From: Fischerella sp.
GTDB lineage: Bacteria; Cyanobacteriota; Cyanobacteriia; Cyanobacteriales; Nostocaceae
Assembly: GCA_026419705.1 (NCBI GenBank)
Contig: JANZYY010000248.1
Coordinates: 1 to 7,338 of the forward strand
DNA: 7,338 nt
Direction of reading: 5' to 3'
The notes below the pieces were generated by a model. The model made no database searches, had not been told where the DNA came from, and saw only the letters and a list, made by a program, of their open reading frames with translations. Shown piece by piece: positions 1 to 5,812 of this stretch; position 1 is the first letter of the stretch, and each line of letters begins with the position of its first letter. The position numbers and the translations under genes were made by a program.

Positions 1-20
1 AAGTTAAGCTAGTAAAGTCC

Positions 21-33
21 TATAATAGAGGAG
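21..33 (+). promoter_or_regulatory. purF ribosome binding site, overlapping a TATAAT box
   Basis: GAGGAG at 28-33 lies 8 nt before the ATG at 42 and is a strong Shine-Dalgarno sequence, which supports that start. A perfect TATAAT stands at 21-26, but transcription from it would begin near 33 and leave out the Shine-Dalgarno sequence, so it is probably not the main promoter. Its -35 box would fall at or beyond the window edge and cannot be judged. Confidence 0.55.
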
Positions 34-41
34 TTTGGCCT

Positions 42-1457
42 ATGCCCATACTGCACCATTGTGGCTTATTCGGCATATATGGTTGTCCGGAAGCCTCAAA
101 ATTGACTTATTTAGGACTATATGCTCTCCAACATCGGGGGCAAGAATCTGCTGGCATTGCCACTTTTGATGGTGAACAAGTACACCTGCACAAAGACATG
201 GGATTGGTATCTCAAGTCTTTAACGAAGCAATATTAAGCAACTTATCCGGTCACATAGGTGTTGGTCATACTCGTTATTCCACAACAGGTTCCAGTCGCA
301 AAGTGAACGCCCAGCCCGCTGTTGTCGATACTCGCTTAGGTAAATTAGCTTTGGCACATAACGGTAATTTAGTCAATGTCAAACAGTTGCGAGAAGAGTT
401 ATTGCAGAAAAACTGCAACTTGATCACCACGACCGATTCCGAAATGATTGCTTTTGCGATCGCCGAAGAAATTGACGCAGGTAGCAACTGGCTAGAGGGT
501 AGCATGAAAGCTTGCGATCGCCTCGCTGGAGCATTCAGTTTAGTGATTGGTACACCTGTGGGCGTCATGGGTATTCGCGATCCCAATGGGATTCGCCCCT
601 TAGTCATCGGTACTTTGACAAGCGAGCCAGTGCGTTACGTGCTTGCTTCTGAAACTTGTGGTTTAGACATCATTGGCGCCGAATACCTGCGAGATGTACA
701 ACCAGGCGAGTTAGTTTGGATTACAGAAGCAGGTTTGGCTTCTTATCAATGGCATCAACCGCAGCAACGGAAATTGTGTATCTTTGAGATGATTTACTTC
801 GCTCGCCCCGACAGCATCATGCACAACGAAAGTTTGTATAGCTACAGAATGCGGTTAGGGCGGCAATTAGCACAAGAATCTCCTGCTGATGCTGATATTG
901 TCATTGGTGTTCCTGATTCTGGTGTTCCCGCCGCCATTGGCTTTTCTCAAGCCTCCGGTATCTCCTACGCAGAAGGACTGATTAAAAATCGCTACGTTGG
1001 GCGTACCTTTATTCAACCTACCCAAACCATGCGGGAATCCGGCATCCGTATGAAGCTCAACCCACTCAAAGATGTATTGTATGGCAAACGAGTGGTAATT
1101 GTTGATGACTCGATTGTCAGGGGAACTACTAGCCGCAAACTCGTCAAAACCTTGCGTGAGGCCGGTGCATTAGAAGTACATATGCGAATTTCCTCGCCAC
1201 CAGTGACTCACCCCTGCTTCTATGGTATTGATACCGATAGCCAGGATCAACTCATTGCTGCTACTAAATCAGTAGAAGAAATTGCCAAGCAACTAGAGGT
1301 AGACAGTCTCGCATATCTAAGCTGGGAAGGAATGTTAACAGCAACACGAGAAGATCCCCAAAGCTTTTGTTCCGCCTGCTTTACCGGCGATTACCCCATC
1401 CCCGTACCAGAACCGCTAAAGGGTTCTAAATTAATGTTAGAAAAAGTTACGGTGTAG
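42..1457 (+). CDS. purF: Amidophosphoribosyltransferase (glutamine PRPP amidotransferase)
   Basis: This enzyme makes 5-phosphoribosylamine from PRPP and glutamine, the committed step of purine synthesis, in the cytoplasm. The N-terminal Ntn glutaminase domain has the nucleophile Cys7 (CGLFGIYG), Arg78 in HTRYSTTG, Asn107-Gly108 in HNGN and Asp132. The C-terminal phosphoribosyltransferase domain has the PRPP loop VVIVDDSIVRGTTS at 351-364. Cys246, Cys392, Cys443 and Cys446 match the four ligands of the 4Fe-4S cluster in the Bacillus-type enzyme, so this is the iron-sulfur class. The length of 471 residues is normal. One oddity is the leader before the catalytic Cys: six residues (MPILHH), whereas the B. 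subtilis propeptide is 11 residues and ends in two Glu. The frame stays open from the ATG back to the window edge, so a longer product is possible, but the Shine-Dalgarno at 28-33 favours ATG 42. The stop codon is the first TAG of a downstream heptamer array. Function is near certain; whether this is the only purF of the genome cannot be seen. Confidence 0.97.
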   Translation: MPILHHCGLFGIYGCPEASKLTYLGLYALQHRGQESAGIATFDGEQVHLHKDMGLVSQVFNEAILSNLSGHIGVGHTRYSTTGSSRKVNAQPAVVDTRLGKLALAHNGNLVNVKQLREELLQKNCNLITTTDSEMIAFAIAEEIDAGSNWLEGSMKACDRLAGAFSLVIGTPVGVMGIRDPNGIRPLVIGTLTSEPVRYVLASETCGLDIIGAEYLRDVQPGELVWITEAGLASYQWHQPQQRKLCIFEMIYFARPDSIMHNESLYSYRMRLGRQLAQESPADADIVIGVPDSGVPAAIGFSQASGISYAEGLIKNRYVGRTFIQPTQTMRESGIRMKLNPLKDVLYGKRVVIVDDSIVRGTTSRKLVKTLREAGALEVHMRISSPPVTHPCFYGIDTDSQDQLIAATKSVEEIAKQLEVDSLAYLSWEGMLTATREDPQSFCSACFTGDYPIPVPEPLKGSKLMLEKVTV

Positions 1458-1558
1458 GTAGTTAGGGGTTAGGGTTAGTAGTTAGTGGTTGGTGTTTAGT
1501 AGCTATATCACTCCCCTACTCTTCCCCATTCCCTATCCCCTATCCCCTATTCCCTACT
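1455..1558. repeat. Heptanucleotide repeat block filling the purF/kinase spacer
   Basis: From the purF stop codon onward the sequence reads as units of about seven bases: TAGGTAG, TTAGGGG, TTAGGG (one base short), TTAGTAG, TTAGTGG, TTGGTGT, TTAGTAG (1455-1502). A pyrimidine-rich set follows at 1524-1558: CCCCATT, CCCTATC, CCCTATC, CCCTATT, CCCTACT. The block ends one base before the kinase stop codon at 1560-1562. The two halves are partly complementary. This fits the STRR class of repeats known from heterocystous cyanobacteria. Confidence 0.8.
1463..1542. terminator. Possible bidirectional hairpin between convergent genes
   Basis: TAGGGGTTAGGG at 1463-1474 can pair with CCCTATCCCCTA at 1531-1542 (11 of 12 positions), and a second copy of the right arm lies at 1538-1549. 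The hairpin sits between two convergent genes, where a terminator or 3'-end stabilising structure is expected. The loop is long (56 nt) and no U-run follows, so it is not a textbook intrinsic terminator. Confidence 0.3.
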
Positions 1559-1559
1559 T

Positions 1560-3290
1560 CTATTGACGCCAACCCAAAAAGCGTAACCCAGGTACAACTA
1601 GGTAATGACTCACTCCCAACCAGAAACTGATGAAGACGCCGATCGCACTAAAAAAAGCGACCTTGCATAATAAACTGTGCCAATTGTTGTCGAACATAGT
1701 TGATGGTTGTTGTCCGGTGCTCATCAAAAACGCAAACCCAAGCGCGGTACCAAAAGCAGCCATGACAGCATGGACCATGTGATGACTGCGAAGTCCCAAC
1801 CCCAGGGTAAGTAGGGAAACAGCAGCTAAAATAAATGCTACCAATCCTTCACTGCCTTCTTTTGGTATCATTAACTGCAAGATGAACCAGCCGAAGCTAT
1901 AGCTAGCAATCCCCATGAGCGAAGCTACCAGAAACCGCCGTCGTTGACGATAACCTCCCGCCGCGACAAGTCCCCAAGCAGTTCCCCAGCCAGCACCTGC
2001 AAATAAAAGCATCTCTGACCCCAAATCAGGTTCGGTGTTGCCCAGCAATACAGCTAGGTGAGTGGACAAAAATTTGCCAGCTTCTAAGCCCCAGCTTGTG
2101 TGATATGCTAAAGTGTAGCCAATGAATGTACCTACACAAGCACTAATACTACTTAGAATCATTGTCCAGATTGTATCTAGACATGCCCGTAGGATAAAGG
2201 CGATCGCTCTGAATGCAAGAGTAGTAATTTTTCTGATAATTTGAGTAGAATTAATAACCCCTTTGTGAATAGTTCTTCCTAATTGGGATAAAAATCTCAG
2301 AATCTGGGTTATGCTCCTAATCGGTCTAATCTTGTTGGGTACTGCTTTGTGAATTTGGGCTAAACGTCTTTGAATAATTTTCGCGTTTGCTGGACGCGAG
2401 CGCGCATCTTCATGCATCATGTCATCCAGCAAATCAGCAAGCTGGGAGTTAACTTGAACGTGTTTGCGCCAGTTTAATTCTCCTGTGACTGGATCTTCTA
2501 AATCCGCCGGGTGTTTACCAGTCAGCAATTCAATCATTGTGCGACCCAGCGCATAAAAATCAACCGTAGGTCCAATATTCCCACCAATCAATTGTTCTGG
2601 TGGACTGTAGCCAGAAGAAAACAATTTTGTAGATCGCGGTAAAGACTTCACAACTGCTCGATCAAATTGTTTCGCCCCACCAAAATCAATTAGTACCAGC
2701 TGACCTCCCCATTCCCTCTCCCGGTCAGGAGAGGACTGAGGTGAAGTACGCAGCATCAAATTAGAAGGTTTGATGTCACGGTGAATGATATGACGTTGGT
2801 GCAAATGTTGCAGAATCTCCACGGCTTGGGTTAACCAGTTTAACACCACCTGTTGTGGACATCCCTGGGGATAGTATTGATATAGTATATCTTCCAGAGT
2901 CAGCCCGTTGATTTTTTCCATCACCAAACAAGGCAAAATTTGCTCTTTTTGGGAATGAGACCAAATATGTTGAAAGTAACCATCTGACTCGACTCTGGGA
3001 ACGCCTGGATGTCGCAAACTGCTTAAAACCACTGCTTCCTGGGCAAATAATTCCAATGCTTTTGGTGAATCTTCGATCAGCACCTTCAGCACCTTTTCTG
3101 TTTGCGTCTTTTGATCCCAAACCGTGTAAATTTGGGCAAAACCTCCCGAACCTAAACGCGCTGTCGGGATATAACGATCTATCAGCCGTAGCGGTGCGCC
3201 ACAACAGTTACAGAACTTGTTTCCCCAAGGCTGGGGATAAGGACGCAGACAATCAGGATTTATGCAGTGAATCTCACTCTGGTTAGACAC
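1560..3290 (-). CDS. Membrane-anchored Ser/Thr protein kinase with N-terminal zinc ribbon
   Basis: A eukaryotic-type protein kinase that phosphorylates Ser/Thr on unknown targets, probably at the inner face of a membrane. Residues 9-30 form a small zinc ribbon (Cys9, Cys14, Cys27 and Cys29 or Cys30), as in the cyanobacterial 4-Cys kinases. The kinase domain at about 40-312 has all key residues: glycine loop GSGGFA (47-52), Lys69, Glu85, HRDIKPSN with Asp172, DFG with Asp202, SPPE (229-232), Asp244 and Arg299, so it should be active. Residues 183-196 are an extra Ser/Pro/Arg/Glu-rich stretch between HRD and DFG, encoded by a palindromic element. The C-terminal third has about six hydrophobic segments (near 374-396, 427-446, 453-475, 482-500, 505-524, 540-566) and no recognised sensor domain. 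The start is GTG at 3288-3290: an in-frame TGA lies just upstream and no other early start exists. GAGGGG precedes it by only 2 nt. The next gene upstream on this strand ends 172 bp away, so an operon is unlikely. Confidence 0.93.
   Translation of the reverse strand: MSNQSEIHCINPDCLRPYPQPWGNKFCNCCGAPLRLIDRYIPTARLGSGGFAQIYTVWDQKTQTEKVLKVLIEDSPKALELFAQEAVVLSSLRHPGVPRVESDGYFQHIWSHSQKEQILPCLVMEKINGLTLEDILYQYYPQGCPQQVVLNWLTQAVEILQHLHQRHIIHRDIKPSNLMLRTSPQSSPDREREWGGQLVLIDFGGAKQFDRAVVKSLPRSTKLFSSGYSPPEQLIGGNIGPTVDFYALGRTMIELLTGKHPADLEDPVTGELNWRKHVQVNSQLADLLDDMMHEDARSRPANAKIIQRRLAQIHKAVPNKIRPIRSITQILRFLSQLGRTIHKGVINSTQIIRKITTLAFRAIAFILRACLDTIWTMILSSISACVGTFIGYTLAYHTSWGLEAGKFLSTHLAVLLGNTEPDLGSEMLLFAGAGWGTAWGLVAAGGYRQRRRFLVASLMGIASYSFGWFILQLMIPKEGSEGLVAFILAAVSLLTLGLGLRSHHMVHAVMAAFGTALGFAFLMSTGQQPSTMFDNNWHSLLCKVAFFSAIGVFISFWLGVSHYLVVPGLRFLGWRQ
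2703..2742. repeat. Palindromic element inside the kinase reading frame
   Basis: CCTCTCC (2715-2721) and GGAGAGG (2728-2734) form a perfect 7-bp stem around a 6-nt loop. ACCTC (2703-2707) and GAGGT (2738-2742) form an outer pair, giving a nested palindrome of 40 bp. On the coding strand it specifies residues 183-196 of the kinase. The HRD Asp to DFG Asp distance is 30 residues here, against about 18-20 in typical kinases, so this stretch looks inserted. It resembles the CCTCTCC-loop-GGAGAGG interspersed repeats I associate with Nostocales genomes; that comparison is from memory. Confidence 0.6.
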
Positions 3291-3317
3291 AACCCCTCAA
3301 AGACAAAGGCTGAGTTG

Positions 3318-3329
3318 ATTGTACACAAT
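3318..3329 (-). promoter_or_regulatory. Possible -10 box and palindrome upstream of the kinase
   Basis: On the minus strand TACAAT (3323-3318) lies 27 nt upstream of the GTG start and matches a -10 box at five of six positions. It is part of the palindrome ATTGT-AC-ACAAT (3318-3329), which could be an operator. The expected -35 position (CCACTA) is poor and falls in repeat sequence, so confidence is low. Confidence 0.25.
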
Positions 3330-3336
3330 GGGGGAA

Positions 3337-3455
3337 TAGTTAGTGGATAGTGGTTAGTGGATATGTGGATAGTGGTTACAAGAACAATCAACTACTGACT
3401 ACTAACTACTAACTACTATCTACCAACTACTAACTACTAACTACTAACCACTAAC
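3337..3455. repeat. Heptanucleotide repeat array (AACTACT) with inverted arm
   Basis: Nine heptamers run without a break from 3390 to 3452: AACTACT, GACTACT, AACTACT, AACTACT, ATCTACC, AACTACT, AACTACT, AACTACT, AACCACT. A shorter complementary arm made of TAGTTAGTGG-like units lies at 3337-3378. TAGTGGTTAG (3348-3357) and CTAACCACTA (3444-3453) are perfect inverted repeats, so the whole block could fold into a large hairpin. It fills most of the 172-bp gap between the ligase stop and the kinase start, both on the minus strand, and could end or protect the ligase transcript. Confidence 0.85.
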
Positions 3456-3462
3456 AATCCTC

Positions 3463-5070
3463 CTAATAACTAAATCCATCCCAAGCAATGGGAAAAACCC
3501 GTTCTGAGAAATAAGAAAAGTTGCTATCGTTGCTGTAGGTCTCTTCATCCAGAACTTTGACGACATTATTATAAATATCTTCTGCCTGTTGCGGAGAATC
3601 GCCAATGCTGGTTAATCCCAACTTACCAAACTGGGAAAGACAACCCATGAGATGAAATACTGTACCTGTTTCTGTACCAGTGTCAAAATGCAGTCTGTGA
3701 TGGGCAATGATATCCATTAAGTCATTGGGTAGCAATCCTTGATAGCGGTCTTTTTGGAGGTTGTCGGTAGCAATATAGTATTTGGGACGCCCTTGTTGAG
3801 AGTAAAACAAGCCTGTAGAAGGTTCGTAGCGACCGTTAGTTAATAATTTCAAGGTCATAAAAGGATGGGTAGTCCCGCCTTTACGTAGGTTGATTTCAAT
3901 TGCTTGCAGATCCCATTGTCCATCCTCTTGAAGAACAGCTATAAAATCAACTCCATATCTTTCTAATGCACCTTTTTCTGCTAGTTTTTTGCCAATTTTT
4001 AAGCCTAATTGCTGTATTTGCAGTCGATAGGCTTCATCAGCAGGGAATCGACAACCCAGATAAACTTGTCCGTCTGGTCCTCCCAGAATTTGGTCGTGGG
4101 TAGACAGAATATCTACCTCGCCTAAGGGGGTGATGCGTCCTTGCACGCTGGGCGATCGCTTGATTTCCCCCTCTACAAAAGCCTCTACAATTGCTCCTAA
4201 TTCGGCAATCCGTCCCGAAAAATTCTCCCAAGTCTCTTGTTTGGCTTGAAAACGCAGCTTCGGAAAGCAATCGCTAATTGCTGCTACCCTTTGGGTGTGA
4301 GAACCATGAGGAGGTGCTAAATCCGCAATTGCTCTTAAGTCTAACATTGCATTCCCTTCTCCGGAAATGCCTTCGTTGAGTTTGATCACCATTCTTTTTA
4401 ATGTCGGCTGGCGTTCCCACAAATCAGCAGCTGCTTCTGCCAAATCCGCCACACTCATAACCCTGCTGCTGCCATCTGGATGCGGTACTCCACTTTCGGC
4501 AAAGATTTGGCGACTGCCACTTTTCGTCCCCCAAATCTGCAACTCTGGGGCAGCAGCGTACAATGGTACATTTAATTTTAAAGATAATTCTACTTCTAAC
4601 GGAGTAGAATTATAGCAGATCATAAATGACTTGTCTAACCTTAAGGCTTGGCGAATGCGATGCAGCAAGCGGGGGCGTTCTAAAATTTTTTGGCTGAGGG
4701 GCTTGAGGGAAGAATCATAAGTAGATAGTAGCAGCAAGCGATTACGAGCGTGAGAAAAGGGGATACCCGGTAAAAGCTGTAAATAGTAGTCGATGATGCT
4801 GGGATGTAGTGGTACAGACGTGATATATATGAGTCTATTGCGGGGATTCCACAAGCGAATTAAAGAAAATAATAGTCTTTCTTCATAATGTTCGTAGCCT
4901 TCAATTTTTTTGAGTTCTCGCTGGTCGATACTAAGGGAAGGAACGACTAATATATCCACATCGCTGTTTTCACCATAACTTTCAATGCTTTGCCAGCGAT
5001 CGCGCAAACTTGCCTGAAGAAGCTGAAAATCGTCGATTTGCTCCAAATTAGAAACGTTTAGAATTTGCAT
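3463..5070 (-). CDS. PGM1-related ATP-grasp peptide ligase-like protein
   Basis: An ATP-grasp enzyme expected to activate a carboxylate as acyl-phosphate and join it to an amine. It resembles the family named after PGM1, the peptide ligase of pheganomycin synthesis in Streptomyces; many cyanobacteria carry such genes with unknown substrates. Residues 1-180 form a pre-ATP-grasp region. The ATP-grasp part runs from about 185 to 410, with the nucleotide-binding Lys230 in VIKLNEGISGEGNA, Glu297 in EAFVEGE, Asp375 in GVDFIAV and the metal-binding Glu392/Asn394 in AIEINLRKGGTTHPF. The end (about 425-535) contains TGTVFHLMGCLSQFGKLGL (467-485), typical of the PGM1 C-terminal domain. No signal peptide or membrane segment is seen. 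The ATG start has AGGGG 7 nt upstream (5078-5082). No partner biosynthetic enzymes lie next to it, so the product cannot be guessed. The family call is made from recalled motifs; ATP-grasp fold confidence is high, substrate unknown. Confidence 0.85.
   Translation of the reverse strand: MQILNVSNLEQIDDFQLLQASLRDRWQSIESYGENSDVDILVVPSLSIDQRELKKIEGYEHYEERLLFSLIRLWNPRNRLIYITSVPLHPSIIDYYLQLLPGIPFSHARNRLLLLSTYDSSLKPLSQKILERPRLLHRIRQALRLDKSFMICYNSTPLEVELSLKLNVPLYAAAPELQIWGTKSGSRQIFAESGVPHPDGSSRVMSVADLAEAAADLWERQPTLKRMVIKLNEGISGEGNAMLDLRAIADLAPPHGSHTQRVAAISDCFPKLRFQAKQETWENFSGRIAELGAIVEAFVEGEIKRSPSVQGRITPLGEVDILSTHDQILGGPDGQVYLGCRFPADEAYRLQIQQLGLKIGKKLAEKGALERYGVDFIAVLQEDGQWDLQAIEINLRKGGTTHPFMTLKLLTNGRYEPSTGLFYSQQGRPKYYIATDNLQKDRYQGLLPNDLMDIIAHHRLHFDTGTETGTVFHLMGCLSQFGKLGLTSIGDSPQQAEDIYNNVVKVLDEETYSNDSNFSYFSERVFPIAWDGFSY
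4584..4613. repeat. Perfect 11-bp inverted repeat inside the ligase gene
   Basis: ATAATTCTACT (4584-4594) and AGTAGAATTAT (4603-4613) are perfectly complementary around an 8-nt loop. The element is within coding sequence, in codons for about residues 153-163, and would form a stable hairpin in the mRNA. No function is known. Confidence 0.6.
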
Positions 5071-5127
5071 AAGATTACCCCTGCTTTCCTCCCTCAGCGG
5101 GTTTTATTAATTTCAGATATATCCTAA

Positions 5128-5155
5128 AGAATAATCACTGACCACAATTTGTTAA
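5128..5155 (-). promoter_or_regulatory. Possible promoter of the ATP-grasp ligase gene
   Basis: On the minus strand TTAACA (5155-5150) and TATTCT (5133-5128) are separated by 16 nt, a fair match to a sigma-70 promoter. Transcription would begin near 5121, giving a leader of about 50 nt that includes the GGGAGG and AGGGG sequences before the ATG at 5070. Confidence 0.3.
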
Positions 5156-5348
5156 AGAAAATCAAATTCTTCATTGACGAGTTTCTATGAAGCCTTGATA
5201 CTCTTACATTATTTTCTTTTGCGAACAGTTCGGAAAGATTCATGAAAAATAATATCTCAGCAATAGAAAAAGGTGATTGCTAATTTCAATTGAGTTTATC
5301 ATCAATCATCCATGACGCTCCTTCCAAATATAAGTGTGGAATTTATTA

Positions 5349-5365
5349 CCTAAGCTATACTTAGG
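5349..5365. promoter_or_regulatory. CCTAAG-N5-CTTAGG palindrome
   Basis: A perfect 6-bp inverted repeat with a 5-nt centre (CTATA). No U-run follows, so it is not a terminator. It could be a protein binding site in the divergent spacer. It does not match the NtcA (GTA-N8-TAC) pattern, and I do not recognise it. Confidence 0.25.
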
Positions 5366-5498
5366 AGAGCGAAATTTTACAGGTTATATTTATTTCTCAA
5401 GATTGATATATTCTAACTTGCTTTATATCTAGAGAATGATAAATTGTAGTCAAAAAACAGTTAATTTAGATGCAGAAATGACCAATAAATGTTGTGTG

Positions 5499-5527
5499 TT
5501 GAGGTTCCCCGATTAAATAAATATTGT
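5499..5527 (+). promoter_or_regulatory. Candidate sigma-70 promoter of a small transcript
   Basis: TTGAGG (5499-5504) and TATTGT (5522-5527) are separated by exactly 17 nt. The predicted transcription start is near 5534. The distance to the terminator at 5667-5700 makes a transcript of about 165 nt. Confidence 0.4.
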
Positions 5528-5586
5528 ACTTGAGGAGTAACGAGGAATTATCTAATTTTCATCTGTATGCTTTTGCTCCAGGGGCA

Positions 5587-5661
5587 ATGAGTACAGTAAG
5601 CACTCTAGTTGTGGGATATCAAAATTCACCGGCGTTCAAAGAGTGCAAGCACAAGCGTTAA
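5587..5661 (+). CDS. Possible 24-residue small protein or leader peptide
   Basis: A 24-codon frame (MSTVSTLVVGYQNSPAFK followed by ECKHKR) opens with ATG at 5587 and ends with TAA at 5659-5661, five bases before the terminator stem. AGGGG at 5580-5584 is only 2 nt from the ATG, too close for a good ribosome site, but a 7-codon frame starting at 5567 ends in ATGA overlapping this start, which would allow coupled translation. The frame is open back to 5521 without another ATG. No family is recognised. It may be chance within an sRNA. Confidence 0.2.
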   Translation: MSTVSTLVVGYQNSPAFKECKHKR

Positions 5662-5666
5662 TAATT

Positions 5667-5700
5667 AACCTTGGATTGAATTTTCGATCCAAGGTTTACT
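5667..5700 (+). terminator. Intrinsic (rho-independent) terminator
   Basis: AACCTTGGAT (5667-5676) pairs perfectly with ATCCAAGGTT (5687-5696), a 10-bp stem around a 10-nt loop. TTTACTTTT follows, giving a usable U-tract on the plus strand. No recognised gene lies just upstream, which is the main reason to suspect a small transcript there. Confidence 0.65.
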
Positions 5701-5711
5701 TTTGAAAATAC

Positions 5712-5795
5712 TAGTTACTAGTTAGTAGTTAGTGGTTAGTAGTTAGTAATTTGTTGCTAAACACTATCCACCTCCTATCCACTAACCAATAACTA
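5712..5795. repeat. Heptanucleotide repeat hairpin in the dehydrogenase leader
   Basis: Five heptamers run from 5712 to 5746: TAGTTAC, TAGTTAG, TAGTTAG, TGGTTAG, TAGTTAG. This is the reverse complement of the AACTACT unit at 3390-3452. An inverted arm CTAACCAATAACTA (5782-5795) pairs with TAGTTAGTGGTTAG (5726-5739) at 13 of 14 positions. The right arm ends 5 nt before the Shine-Dalgarno of the next gene, so folding could affect translation. Confidence 0.8.
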
Positions 5796-5812
5796 CTTCA
5801 AAGGAATGATAT

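Larger units (their letters stand above)
5534..5700 (+). ncRNA. Candidate structured small RNA or mRNA leader
   Basis: The interval between a plausible promoter and an intrinsic terminator holds no convincing gene but shows structure. GCACTCT (5600-5606) pairs perfectly with AGAGTGC (5640-5646), and the terminator stem follows 20 nt later. TCCAGGG (5577-5583) can also pair with CCTTGGA (5669-5675) in the terminator's left arm, with one G-U pair, a possible antiterminator. Two readings remain open: a free-standing sRNA, or an attenuated leader of the dehydrogenase gene that begins 113 bp downstream. It does not match any cyanobacterial sRNA I can recall. Inference from sequence only. Confidence 0.35.
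5071..5812. other. 742-bp gene-poor region between divergent genes
   Basis: This AT-rich stretch separates the leftward ligase from the rightward dehydrogenase. It holds a weak leftward promoter (5128-5155), a CCTAAG palindrome (5349-5365), a candidate small transcription unit with promoter and terminator (5499-5700), and a heptamer hairpin (5712-5795). Between 5156 and 5348 nothing convincing is seen, only very short reading frames. It is unusually long for a spacer next to ordinary housekeeping-type genes. Confidence 0.7.

Noticed and set aside
21..26. Perfect TATAAT as the purF promoter
   Set aside because: A start 7 nt downstream would remove the Shine-Dalgarno at 28-33, and the -35 region is outside or at the edge of the window.
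579..595. Small inverted repeat ATCCC-AAT-GGGAT in purF
   Set aside because: It encodes the conserved RDPNGIRP segment and is short, so codon choice explains it.
275..607. Reading frame of about 110 codons on the minus strand inside purF
   Set aside because: It is antisense to a strongly conserved gene and has no recognisable domain or ribosome site.
1462..1480. Telomere-like GGGGTTAGGGTTAG and possible G-quadruplex
   Set aside because: Only two runs of three or more G are present, too few for a simple quadruplex, and the pattern is explained by the heptamer array.
2776..3286. Alternative frames on both strands overlapping the kinase (142 and 76 codons)
   Set aside because: The kinase frame carries all catalytic motifs here; these are shadows of it.
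3390..3455. CRISPR array
   Set aside because: Units are seven bases, directly adjacent and without unique spacers; this is a simple tandem repeat.
5242..5283. 13-codon frame (MKNNISAIEKGDC) as a precursor peptide for the nearby ligase
   Set aside because: Too short, with only a weak ribosome site, on the opposite strand, and no precursor motif recognised.
5436..5516. 26-codon frame with three cysteines (starts MINCSQKTVN)
   Set aside because: No Shine-Dalgarno, overlaps the candidate promoter at 5499-5527, and no family is recognised.
5754..5781. TTGCTA-N16-TATCCA as promoter of the dehydrogenase
   Set aside because: Both boxes are weak and lie in or beside repeat sequence, so the match is not meaningful.
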